Below, piece after piece: positions 16,428 to 27,249 of a DNA stretch of 64,000 nucleotides (position 1 is the stretch's first letter; every line of letters starts with the position of its first letter). Source of the DNA: Pseudomonas trivialis (GTDB lineage Bacteria; Pseudomonadota; Gammaproteobacteria; Pseudomonadales; Pseudomonadaceae). The translations under genes and the position numbers were made by a program. The notes below the pieces were generated by a model. The model made no database searches. It was not told the DNA's origin and worked only from the letters and a program-made list of their open reading frames with translations. The stretch is from the NCBI RefSeq assembly GCF_001439805.1, contig NZ_JYLK01000020.1:21856-85855 (forward strand), given 5' to 3'.

Positions 16428-17744
16428 ATGTCTTTTAACATCGGCCTTAGCGGCCTCTATGCAGCCAACAAACAACTGGACGTGACCGGCAACAACATTG
16501 CCAACGTGGCGACCACCGGTTTCAAATCGTCCCGTGCGGAGTTCGCTGACATCTACGCGGCGTCCAAATTGGGCACCGGCCAGAACAGCATCGGCAACGG
16601 TGTGAACCTGGCGGCGGTCTCCCAGCAGTTCACCCAGGGTGACGTGAACGGCAGCGGCGGCATCCTGGACATGGCGATCCAGGGCGGCGGTTTCTTCGTG
16701 CAGAAGGGCAGCGACGGTTCGTTGCAATACACCCGCAGCGGCGCCTTCCGCGCCGACAAGGACGGCTACATCACCAACAACACCGGCACCTCGCGCCTGC
16801 AAGGTTATGCCGCTGACGACAACGGCAAGATCATCAAGGGCGGCCTGACCGACCTGCAATTGAACCTGTCGAACCTGCCACCGAAGGCCTCCAGCAAGGT
16901 CGATTCGGCCAGTAACCTGAACTCCTCGGAGCCGGTGATCGACCAGGTGGCCAAGCCGTTCAACCCGAACGACACCAGCACCTTCACCACCCAATACAGC
17001 ACCACCTTGTATGACACCCAGGGCAACTCCCACGCCATGGTGCAATACATGGTCAAGTCGGATTCCAACCAGTGGAAGTCCTACACCTTGATCGACGGGC
17101 GCAATCCTGACGGCAGTGCGCCAACGGGCACCGGCGCTGTAGCCCCGGTAGCCTCGACGCTGTCGTTTGATACCGCCGGCAAGCTCACCGGTATCGTGAC
17201 CCCGCCAAGCACGGCGTCCAACACCACATTGACCATCTCCAACTGGGTACCGGGCACTGTGACCGGTGGCGTGTGGAAGGCTAATGGCGCCGCCGCCAAC
17301 GCGGGTGGTGTGGCCGTCAACATGGCCACGATCACCCAGTACAACTCGGCCAGCTACCGCAACCCGCCGGTCACCGACGGTTATGCCACTGGCCAGATCA
17401 CAGGCCTGAAGATCGACGGCAACGGTGTACTGTTCGCGACCTTCAGCAACCAGCAGAGCAAGGCCATCGGCCAGCTCTCTCTGGCCAGCTTCAACAACGA
17501 ACAAGGTTTGCAGCCGGCGGGCAGCACCACCTGGAGAGAAACCTTCGCCTCGGGCCAGCCGGGTTACGACACCCCGCAATCGGGCACCCTGGGTTCGATC
17601 GTGTCCAACTCCCTGGAGAACTCCAACGTCAACCTGACCAACGAGCTGGTGGACCTGATCAAGGCCCAGAGCAACTACCAGGCGAACGCCAAGACCATCT
17701 CCACCCAGAGCACCATCATGCAGACCATCATCCAGATGACCTGA
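16428..17744 (+). CDS. flgE: Flagellar hook protein FlgE
   Basis: Structural subunit of the hook. The 438-residue protein keeps the N-terminal polymerisation helix (SGLYAANKQLDVTGNNIAN, residues 8-26), the FlaE-like central surface domain (about residues 170-330, Thr/Ala/Gly-rich and variable between strains) and the C-terminal helix with QSNYQANAKTISTQSTIMQ. AAGGAG lies seven bases before the ATG. It ends the operon here: a terminator follows and flgF is not in this window. Confidence 0.96.
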   Translation: MSFNIGLSGLYAANKQLDVTGNNIANVATTGFKSSRAEFADIYAASKLGTGQNSIGNGVNLAAVSQQFTQGDVNGSGGILDMAIQGGGFFVQKGSDGSLQYTRSGAFRADKDGYITNNTGTSRLQGYAADDNGKIIKGGLTDLQLNLSNLPPKASSKVDSASNLNSSEPVIDQVAKPFNPNDTSTFTTQYSTTLYDTQGNSHAMVQYMVKSDSNQWKSYTLIDGRNPDGSAPTGTGAVAPVASTLSFDTAGKLTGIVTPPSTASNTTLTISNWVPGTVTGGVWKANGAAANAGGVAVNMATITQYNSASYRNPPVTDGYATGQITGLKIDGNGVLFATFSNQQSKAIGQLSLASFNNEQGLQPAGSTTWRETFASGQPGYDTPQSGTLGSIVSNSLENSNVNLTNELVDLIKAQSNYQANAKTISTQSTIMQTIIQMT

Positions 17745-17762
17745 TGAGGTAGCGCTCCACAG

Positions 17763-17792
17763 AAAGCCCCTCTTTTGGAGGGGCTTTTTTGT
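17763..17792 (+). terminator. flgBCDE terminator
   Basis: AAAGCCCCTC-TTTT-GAGGGGCTTTTTT, 20 bases after the flgE stop. Between here and 17972 there are about 180 bases of G-rich sequence with no gene I can support. Confidence 0.9.
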
Positions 17793-17972
17793 GGGCGTGG
17801 GAAAAGCGTCTGCATCACCGGAGGGACGCGGTTCACCCATTACACGCCCGACAAGAGCAACCGGGTAAAAGTCCGGGATGGGCGGGTGCATCCAGAGGGG
17901 GGGGCGAGGTGGGCGACCACAACAGGAGGGGCACGGTGAAGCGTATACCCTTGTATGGGCGCGGTAGGCATG

Positions 17973-18007
17973 AAAAAAGCCCGTCAACCTTTCGGTTGAC
18001 GGGCTTT
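17973..18007 (-). terminator. nrdA terminator
   Basis: On the minus strand: AAAGCCCGTCAACC-GAAA-GGTTGACGGGCTTTTTT, directly after the nrdA stop. The GAAA tetraloop and long stem make it strong. Confidence 0.9.
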
Positions 18008-18023
18008 GAGTGACCCGCTCAGC

Positions 18024-20918
<2,895 letters not shown>

Positions 20919-21127
20919 GGGGGGGTTGTCTCCACGTTCTATATTTGATTGCGAGTGCCAGGCTTCTGCCTGCAACACCCGTACCGTTTTCCATACCGGG
21001 ATGGAGAACAGCTGCCATCCGCGTAAGCGATTTGGTCTACTGAAAAAAATCGGTTGTTCTACGTTGCACACGCCATAAAAAACTTGAAACAGGGACTGCT
21101 TCTGTGGTTGGGCAAATTGGGCGAAAA
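20919..21127. other. nrdA upstream region, proximal part
   Basis: Leader and promoter side of nrdA. No hexamers stand out. The region is relatively A+T-rich around 21040-21090. The regulatory candidates lie just beyond it. Confidence 0.3.
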
Positions 21128-21141
21128 CCCCACATGTAGGG
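21128..21141. promoter_or_regulatory. Palindrome upstream of nrdA, possible NrdR-type site
   Basis: CCCCACATGTAGGG is symmetric (CCC-N-ACATGT-N-GGG) and 210 bases upstream of nrdA. NrdR boxes are 16-bp palindromes around a CACTATAT-like core; the fit is loose, and I find no second copy at the usual 31-32 bp spacing. Confidence 0.25.
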
Positions 21142-21201
21142 TCTACCTTGCCGCCGAGCTACAAGATAATGCGTTTTGGAGGGGTTAGCAACGCAGTAAC
21201 C

Positions 21202-21210
21202 TGTGGATAA
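21202..21210 (-). promoter_or_regulatory. DnaA box upstream of nrdA
   Basis: TTATCCACA on the minus strand, a perfect consensus DnaA box, 284 bases upstream of the nrdA start. In E. coli, DnaA regulates nrdAB, so a role is plausible; a single 9-mer can also occur by chance. Bases 21211-21500 hold no gene. Confidence 0.45.
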
Positions 21211-21502
21211 CTCGTGGGTAAAATGTGTAAGAAAGGTTCAGTGCCGGTGTAGGCCGCATTACTGCTGCATCTTACCGTTTGTCGTAGGGCATTCAGCTCG
21301 CACCGCAGGCTGCGCGTTTTCGAAGGGCGCGAACCCTACCATAAAAGAACGCGATCACCGAATGCACCGTCTGGCTTGTGTCAGTAGGCTGGCCCATGGC
21401 TACAATCGACCTCACTTATGCCCCCCAAACGTGACAAAAACGCTATGGCCCGCGTGGATCCGACTGTGGGAAGGGGACGTTTCATAACAACGAGGATCAC
21501 CC

Positions 21503-22228
21503 GTGGAGCAAGAACCCTGGCACCTGTTGATCGTCGAGGACGATGAGCGATTGGCCGAGCTGACCCGAGAGTACCTGCAGAGCAACGGCCTGCGTGTGTC
21601 GGTGGAAGGTAGCGGTGCGCTGGCCGCGGCGCGCATCATTGCCGAGCAGCCCGACCTGGTGATCCTCGACCTGATGCTGCCCGGCGAGGACGGCCTGAGT
21701 ATCTGCCGCAAGGTGCGCGCGCGGTATGACGGCGTGATCCTGATGCTCACCGCGCGCACCGACGACATGGACCAGATACAAGGCCTGGACCTGGGCGCCG
21801 ACGACTATGTGTGCAAGCCGGTGCGCCCGCGCCTTTTATTAGCGCGCATCCAGGCATTGTTGCGGCGCAGCGAACCGGCAGAACCCACCAGCGGCCCTCA
21901 CCAGCGCCGCCTGCAGTTCGGCCCGCTGGTGGTCGACAGTGCGCTGCGCGAAGCCTGGCTGCACGACGGTGCTATCGAACTGACCAGCGCCGAATTCGAC
22001 CTGCTCTGGCTGCTGGTGGCGAACGCCGGGCGCATTCTGTCCCGCGAGGAAATCTTCATCGCCCTGCGCGGCATCGGCTATGACGGCCAGGACCGCTCCA
22101 TTGATGTGCGCATCTCACGCATTCGCCCCAAGATCGGCGACGACCCGATCCACCCGCGCCTGATCAAAACCATCCGCAGCAAGGGCTATCTGTTCGTCGC
22201 CCAAGCCGCTGCGGATACGTCGCTGTGA
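21503..22228 (+). CDS. Response regulator, RstA/OmpR type
   Basis: 241 residues: a receiver domain (about 8-120) with phospho-acceptor Asp in LVILDLMLPGEDG (residue 55) and conserved Lys in VCKPVRP, then a winged-helix DNA-binding domain (about 140-235) with the RSIDVRISRIRPKIGDD recognition helix. Translation starts at GTG 21503, preceded by GAGGA. The stop overlaps the start of the kinase gene by a GTGA junction, so the two are translationally coupled. In P. aeruginosa the equivalent pair (PA1157/PA1158, from memory) also sits beside nrdA. The signal is unknown. Confidence 0.9.
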   Translation: MEQEPWHLLIVEDDERLAELTREYLQSNGLRVSVEGSGALAAARIIAEQPDLVILDLMLPGEDGLSICRKVRARYDGVILMLTARTDDMDQIQGLDLGADDYVCKPVRPRLLLARIQALLRRSEPAEPTSGPHQRRLQFGPLVVDSALREAWLHDGAIELTSAEFDLLWLLVANAGRILSREEIFIALRGIGYDGQDRSIDVRISRIRPKIGDDPIHPRLIKTIRSKGYLFVAQAAADTSL

Positions 22229-23835
22229 ACTCGATCTTCCTGCGCATCTACGGCGGCATGTGCGCCGCACTGGTCCTGGTGGCGCTGCTCGGCATGCTGG
22301 CCCTGCACCTGCTCAACGAAGTGCGCAGCGACCAGTACCGCGAGCGCCTGGCCCACGGCACATTTGCGTTGATGGGCGACAACCTGCAGACCATGAACGC
22401 CATCGAGCGTCAACGGGCCTTGGCCATGTGGGAACGTCTGCTGGGCATCCCCCTGCAACTGCGCCCGCTGGCAGACGCGCGGTTGGACCTCGGCCAGCGC
22501 AGTCGCCTGCAACGCGGCCAGGTACTGGTGGAGCAGACCGGGCCCCATGCCGCGCGGGTGCTGCGTCTGGTCAGCGATCAGGAGCAACGGGTACTGACGG
22601 GCGACGTGCAGCAGATCAGCGAGCAACTGGCCCGTGCGACGATTTACCTGCTGGCCGACGAATTGGTGCGTTTCCCCGTGGCCGAGCAGCCGCAGCGCCT
22701 GGCCGCTCTGAAAGAGGCCAAGGGTTTTGGCTTTGACATGCACCTGTTGGCCCTCGACCAGGCGGATATGGACAACGACCAGCGCCGCCGCGTGTCGGAA
22801 GGCGATACGGTGATGGCGCTGGGCAAGGGCGGTGACTCGATCCGCGTGTTTGCCGGCATGGCGGGCACGCCCTGGGTGCTGGAAATCGGTCCGCTGTATC
22901 AAATGAATCCATATCCGGTGCAATGGCTGGTTCTGATTGCGCTGGCAGGCCTGACCCTGATCGGTTTGATCGTCTATTTCCTGGTGCGCCATCTGGAGCG
23001 GCGCCTCAAAGGCCTGGAAGCGGCCGCCACGCGGATCGCCGAGGGTGATCTGCACGTGCGTGTGCCGGCACGCGGTGCCGATTCGGTGGGCCGCCTGGCC
23101 GCTGCCTTTAATGGCATGGCCGAGCACCTGCAGCAATTGCTGGCGATCCAGCGCGAGCTGGTGCGCGCGGTGTCCCACGAATTGCGCACGCCGGTGGCGC
23201 GCCTGCGTTTCGGCCTGGAAATGCTTGGCGACGCGGCCACGCCCGAAGCACGGCGCAAATACCTGGACGGCATGGACGGCGATATCCAGGACCTTGATGG
23301 CCTGGTCGACGAAATGCTCACCTACGCCCGGCTGGAGCAGGGCGCACCGGCGCTGAATTTTCAGCCGGTCGACCTTGATGCACTGCTCGACCAGGTGATC
23401 GGCGAGTTATCGCCACTGCGTCGCGACGTCACCGTCAGTCGAGGTGACTGCCTGTCATCAGCGCAAGGGGGCAACGCCTGGGTCGACGCCGAACCGCGCT
23501 ATCTGCATCGCGCTCTGCAAAATCTGGTGAGCAATGCCATGCGCCATGCCCAGGCGCATGTGTTGATCAGCTACCAGGTGGGCGCGTCGCAGTGCCGTAT
23601 CGACGTTGAGGACGACGGGCCGGGCGTGCCGCAAAGCGCCTGGGAGCGCATCTTCACGCCGTTTCTGCGTCTGGACGACAGCCGCACCCGCGCCTCCGGT
23701 GGACATGGTCTGGGCCTGTCGATTGTGCGGCGGATTACTTACTGGCATGGCGGGCGGGCATTGATTGCCAAGAGCCCTAACCTGGGCGGGGCGTGTTTCA
23801 GCCTGAGCTGGCCGAGGGTGCAAGGTAAACCCTGA
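22225..23835 (+). CDS. Sensor histidine kinase, RstB type
   Basis: Partner of the preceding regulator. 536 residues: first membrane helix (about 5-27), a periplasmic domain of about 200 residues, second helix (about 228-250), HAMP linker (about 250-305), dimerisation domain with the phospho-accepting His in VSHELRTPVARLRFG, and a catalytic domain with the N box (LVSNAMRHA), DDGPGVP and GGHGLGLSIV. GTG start at 22225 overlaps the regulator stop. The gene ends at a REP element. Confidence 0.92.
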   Translation: MNSIFLRIYGGMCAALVLVALLGMLALHLLNEVRSDQYRERLAHGTFALMGDNLQTMNAIERQRALAMWERLLGIPLQLRPLADARLDLGQRSRLQRGQVLVEQTGPHAARVLRLVSDQEQRVLTGDVQQISEQLARATIYLLADELVRFPVAEQPQRLAALKEAKGFGFDMHLLALDQADMDNDQRRRVSEGDTVMALGKGGDSIRVFAGMAGTPWVLEIGPLYQMNPYPVQWLVLIALAGLTLIGLIVYFLVRHLERRLKGLEAAATRIAEGDLHVRVPARGADSVGRLAAAFNGMAEHLQQLLAIQRELVRAVSHELRTPVARLRFGLEMLGDAATPEARRKYLDGMDGDIQDLDGLVDEMLTYARLEQGAPALNFQPVDLDALLDQVIGELSPLRRDVTVSRGDCLSSAQGGNAWVDAEPRYLHRALQNLVSNAMRHAQAHVLISYQVGASQCRIDVEDDGPGVPQSAWERIFTPFLRLDDSRTRASGGHGLGLSIVRRITYWHGGRALIAKSPNLGGACFSLSWPRVQGKP

Positions 23836-23838
23836 GAC

Positions 23839-23911
23839 CGCTATCGGGAGCACGCCCCTCCCACATTGGCAATGCGCTTCCCTGTGGGAGGGGGCTTGCT
23901 CCCGATAGCGG
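23839..23911. repeat. REPIN (paired REP) element
   Basis: Two inverted copies of the common fluorescent-pseudomonad REP: CGCTATCGGGAGCACGCCCC near 23839 and its complement ending CTCCCGATAGCGGCG near 23911, each with an inner CTCCCACA/TGTGGGAG. It lies between convergent genes, a typical position, and may help termination. Confidence 0.8.
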
Positions 23912-23915
23912 CGTA

Positions 23916-24632
23916 TCAGCCGCTGACAGCCACCAGACTCAACAATTGCCCATCGCCCACCGCAAACTGCCCGTCCAGCTCCTTGCCATGGCACCACTCA
24001 CTGGAAAGGTCCGTCAGCAACCGCAGCCGCACGTGACCTGTGTCCGACCAGTCCAGCACCTCGGCATGCTCAAAGTAGAAGCGCTTTTGCACAATCGGAT
24101 ACAAGGCTTTGAACAGGCTTTCTTTCACCGAAAACGTCAGGGTCACACACTGCGCAATTTGTGCCTGCGGCAACAGCGCCATGCGCTGCAACTCATCGGC
24201 CGTCAGAATTTCTGCGGCCAGACGTTGCGCCCGCTCCAGCGTGAGCATGTTCTCCACGTCCATCCCCAACCCGCGCCACTGCGCCTTGTGGCCGACAATC
24301 GCCGCCGCATGCCCGGTGCTGTGGGTGATGGAGCCGCTGATATGCGCAGGCCACACCGGCGCGCGATCTTCACCAATCGCCGGGGTGCAATCCAGGTGAT
24401 CAAGGCGTTGCAGGGCGGCGCGGGCACACACGCGGCCGGCCAGGAACTCCGCCTGGCGCTTGGCCACGGAGCGCTGGATGCTCGCCGGAGGCGGCACGGC
24501 GCAGCGCTGAAAATCGCCATTGTCCAACCGCACCGGGTCAAAGCGGGTGCTGAAGAACACCGTGCCGGGCAGGGGCGCGGGCAGGGGCCAGTGGCCGTCG
24601 AGTGGGGTGCAGAAAGCGGGTAGGAAGGTCAT
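23916..24632 (-). CDS. pcpS: 4'-phosphopantetheinyl transferase PcpS (EntD-like)
   Basis: Loads phosphopantetheine on carrier proteins. In P. aeruginosa the single enzyme PcpS serves both fatty-acid and siderophore carriers. The 238-residue product is an EntD/Sfp-type protein with the Mg2+-binding GLGMDVENM (about residues 120-128) and the FSVKESLFKAL motif (about 168-178). It is divergent from phoP. A second, shorter PPTase is encoded at 61657 beside an NRPS-like gene, so this copy is probably the housekeeping one. Confidence 0.92.
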   Translation of the reverse strand: MTFLPAFCTPLDGHWPLPAPLPGTVFFSTRFDPVRLDNGDFQRCAVPPPASIQRSVAKRQAEFLAGRVCARAALQRLDHLDCTPAIGEDRAPVWPAHISGSITHSTGHAAAIVGHKAQWRGLGMDVENMLTLERAQRLAAEILTADELQRMALLPQAQIAQCVTLTFSVKESLFKALYPIVQKRFYFEHAEVLDWSDTGHVRLRLLTDLSSEWCHGKELDGQFAVGDGQLLSLVAVSG

Positions 24633-24678
24633 GCGCGGTATTTTGCCGAGTTGGCGCGTCAGTGGATAGTCTGCGCTG

Positions 24679-24717
24679 GTTCAGGCCAGGTTCAGAGCTT
24701 GTTCAGGGGGAGTTCAG
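24679..24717 (+). promoter_or_regulatory. Four tandem PhoP-box-like repeats
   Basis: GTTCAG occurs at 24679, 24690, 24701 and 24712, exactly 11 bp apart. Tandem hexamers separated by five bases are how OmpR-family dimers, including PhoP, bind DNA. The last copy is 11 bases before a -10-like TAGTCT (24729-24734). The array lies in the pcpS-phoP divergent region, 164 bases before phoP, and is best explained as a PhoP operator for autoregulation. Confidence 0.75.
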
Positions 24718-24880
24718 GGGCGCGTGCGTAGTCTGCATGGACCAGCCGTCGGGGTTCCGGGCTGTGCAGGCGGGCTACCGCCTCAGCGGCCAGTGCAACG
24801 GGATTAAAATACGCCAGCAAGACCTGCAGGGCCGCTATGATATCCCTCTGTCGGACAGTTGAATTGCCTTGGAGAGCTTT

Positions 24881-25558
24881 ATGAAATTGCTGGTGGTGGA
24901 AGATGAGGCGCTGCTGCGTCATCACCTGTTGACCCGCCTGACCGACAGTGGACACGTGGTCGAAGCCGTGGCCAATGCCGAAGAAGCCCTGTATCAGACC
25001 GGGCAGTTCAATCACGACCTGGCCATCATCGACCTGGGCCTGCCCGGCATGGGCGGCCTGGACCTGATTCGCAAGCTTCGCAGTGACGCCAAGACATTCC
25101 CGATCCTGATCCTCACTGCCCGTGGCAACTGGCAGGACAAGGTTGAGGGCCTGGCCTCCGGCGCAGACGACTATGTGGTCAAGCCGTTCCAGTTCGAAGA
25201 GCTGGAAGCGCGCATGAACGCCTTGTTGCGCCGCTCCAGCGGGTTCACCCAGTCGACCATCGTCGCAGGTCCCTTGCTGCTCGACCTCAATCGCAAGCAA
25301 GCCTCGCTCGATGAACAGCCGCTGGCGCTGACCGCCTACGAATACCGGATCCTCGAGTACCTGATGCGCCACCATCAGCAGGTGGTCGCCAAGGACCGCT
25401 TGATGGAACAGCTCTACCCTGATGATGACGAGCGCGATCCGAACGTCATCGAAGTGCTGGTCGGACGCCTGCGCCGCAAGCTGGAAGGCCCGGCCGGGTT
25501 CAAGCCGATCGACACCGTGCGTGGCCTGGGCTACCTGTTCAATGAGCGCTGCCTTTGA
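24881..25558 (+). CDS. phoP: Two-component response regulator PhoP
   Basis: Responds to low Mg2+ and cationic peptides through PhoQ. 225 residues: receiver domain with MKLLVVEDEALL at the start, phospho-acceptor Asp in LAIIDLGLPGMGG (residue 51) and Lys in VVKPFQ, then a winged-helix domain (about 125-222) with PNVIEVLVGRLRRKL. I chose the ATG at 24881, with GGAGAG upstream, rather than an in-frame TTG 12 bases earlier. The stop overlaps the phoQ start. oprH, which precedes phoP in P. aeruginosa, is absent here. Confidence 0.95.
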   Translation: MKLLVVEDEALLRHHLLTRLTDSGHVVEAVANAEEALYQTGQFNHDLAIIDLGLPGMGGLDLIRKLRSDAKTFPILILTARGNWQDKVEGLASGADDYVVKPFQFEELEARMNALLRRSSGFTQSTIVAGPLLLDLNRKQASLDEQPLALTAYEYRILEYLMRHHQQVVAKDRLMEQLYPDDDERDPNVIEVLVGRLRRKLEGPAGFKPIDTVRGLGYLFNERCL

Positions 25559-26901
25559 TTCGCTCGCTTCGCGTACGCCTGATGCTGGCGGCCGCCACCC
25601 TCGCCGTGCTGTTCATGCTGGGTTTGCTGCCGGCCATGCAGGGCGCGTTCAGTCTGGCGTTGCAGGATTCCATCGAGCAGCGTCTGGCCTCGGACGTCAC
25701 CACGCTGATCTCGGCAGCGCGGGTTGAGAACAATCGCCTGCTGATGCCGGCGCAGTTGCCGGACGAGCGCTTCAACCTCACCGACAGTCGTCTGCTCGGC
25801 TATATCTACGACCGCGAAGGCCATCTGGTGTGGCGTTCGCGGGCGACCCAGGAAGAAAACATCAACTACAAGCCGCGCTATGACGGGCGTGGCAATGAGT
25901 TTGCGCGAATTCGCGAGGCCAACGGCCAGGAATTTTTCGTGTACGACGTGGAGGTCAAGCTGCTCGGCGGCAAGAGCGCTGCGTTCAGTATCGTCGCCCT
26001 GCAACCGGTGCGCGAATACCTGCTGACCCTCGAAGGTCTGCGCGAAAACCTCTACCTGGGCTTCGGCGCCGCCTTGCTGGTGCTGCTGACCCTCCTTTGG
26101 CTGGGCCTGACCTGGGGCCTGCAAGCCCTGCGACGGTTGAGTCAGGAACTCGACCAGATCGAGGGCGGCACCCGCGAAAGCCTCAGCGAGCAGCACCCGC
26201 GCGAATTGCTGCGCCTGACCGGCTCTCTCAATCGCCTGCTGCACGGTGAGCGCGAACAACGCGCACGCTATCGTGATTCCCTCGACGACCTCGCCCACAG
26301 CCTGAAGACCCCGCTGGCGGTGTTGCAGGGCGTGAGCGAAGACATGGCGCAGCGCCCCGCAGACCGCGAGCAGGCCTGGGTGCTGCAATCGCAGATCGAG
26401 CGCATGAGCCAGCAGATCGGCTACCAGTTGCAACGCGCCAGCCTGCGCAAAAGCGGCCTGGTGCGCCACCAGGTGCGGCTTGAACCGGTGCTGCAAAGCC
26501 TGTGCGACACGCTGGACAAGGTGTACCGCGACAAGCGCGTGGCCGTGTCCTTCGACTTGCCGGATGAATGCTATGTGCCGATCGAGAAGGGCGCCTTGCT
26601 CGAATTGCTCGGCAATCTGCTGGAAAACGCCTACCGCCTGTGTGTGAGGGAGGTGCGTATCAGCCTGCTGGAAAACCTCGAAGGCGCCGAGCTGTGTATC
26701 GAGGACGACGGCCCCGGCGTACCTCCCGACCAGCGCGCGCGGATTCTGCAGCGCGGCGAACGGCTGGACCGTCAGCACCCGGGGCAGGGGATTGGCCTGG
26801 CGGTGGTCAAGGACATTATTGAAAGCTACGGTGCACGCTTGACCCTGGGCGATTCGCCATTGGGCGGCGCGGCGTTCAAGATTCATTTCCCGGCTGTCTG
26901 A
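25555..26901 (+). CDS. phoQ: Sensor histidine kinase PhoQ
   Basis: 448-residue membrane kinase: helices at about 8-28 and 168-190 around a periplasmic sensor domain, a HAMP-like linker, the dimerisation helix with phospho-His in LAHSLKTPLAVLQG (about residue 247), and a catalytic domain with ENAYRLC, EDDGPGVPP and GQGIGLAVV. Translation begins at TTG 25555, overlapping the phoP stop (TTGA). It appears to be the last gene of the unit. Confidence 0.94.
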   Translation: MIRSLRVRLMLAAATLAVLFMLGLLPAMQGAFSLALQDSIEQRLASDVTTLISAARVENNRLLMPAQLPDERFNLTDSRLLGYIYDREGHLVWRSRATQEENINYKPRYDGRGNEFARIREANGQEFFVYDVEVKLLGGKSAAFSIVALQPVREYLLTLEGLRENLYLGFGAALLVLLTLLWLGLTWGLQALRRLSQELDQIEGGTRESLSEQHPRELLRLTGSLNRLLHGEREQRARYRDSLDDLAHSLKTPLAVLQGVSEDMAQRPADREQAWVLQSQIERMSQQIGYQLQRASLRKSGLVRHQVRLEPVLQSLCDTLDKVYRDKRVAVSFDLPDECYVPIEKGALLELLGNLLENAYRLCVREVRISLLENLEGAELCIEDDGPGVPPDQRARILQRGERLDRQHPGQGIGLAVVKDIIESYGARLTLGDSPLGGAAFKIHFPAV

Positions 26902-26966
26902 TCTTCATCGGCTTGCCTGCGATGGCGTCCGCCCCGGCGCCACATCCCCCAAACTTATCTCACCAA

Positions 26967-27094
26967 GGCGGATATCCGCCAAATTGTAGGACGATAGAGG
27001 TCGGTCCGGCGGAAATCCGCCACATTGTCTGGCCCGGCAGGCCATGCCTGGACATCGCTATCCCTGACATCTAAAGGCCCTACGGAAATTTCCG
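26967..27094. promoter_or_regulatory. Palindromic upstream activator sites for dctA
   Basis: GGCGGATATCCGCC (26967-26980), GGCGGAAATCCGCC (27008-27021) and CGGAAATTTCCG (27083-27094); a fourth, less perfect GGCGGATATTTGCC is at 27210-27223 just before the gene. The first two are 41 bp apart centre to centre, about four helical turns. DctD of rhizobia binds CGG-N4-CCG-type sites upstream of dctA, so these are probably DctD sites. Confidence 0.7.
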
Positions 27095-27099
27095 CAAAG

Positions 27100-27114
27100 T
27101 GGCACGGCGTTTGC
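27100..27114 (+). promoter_or_regulatory. Sigma-54 promoter of dctA
   Basis: TGGCACG-GCGT-TTGC, an exact match to the -24/-12 consensus, 135 bases upstream of dctA. It fits DctB/DctD-type control by dicarboxylates. Confidence 0.88.
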
Positions 27115-27249
27115 GATCAAGATTACAGCGCAGGTGTGTTCATACAGGCCTCGCAAACAACAAATCCCTCCAGTGCAGGAGGGTTCGCAATTCAAGTGTC
27201 GTGGGCAATGGCGGATATTTGCCACACGGGACGATTGAGGAACTTTGCA

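Noticed and set aside
17793..17972. Remnant gene between flgE and nrdA terminators
   Set aside because: G-rich, no frame with motifs or ribosome site; no evidence for a pseudogene.
16407..17987. 526-codon minus-strand ORF opposite flgE
   Set aside because: Antisense shadow of flgE running through its terminator.
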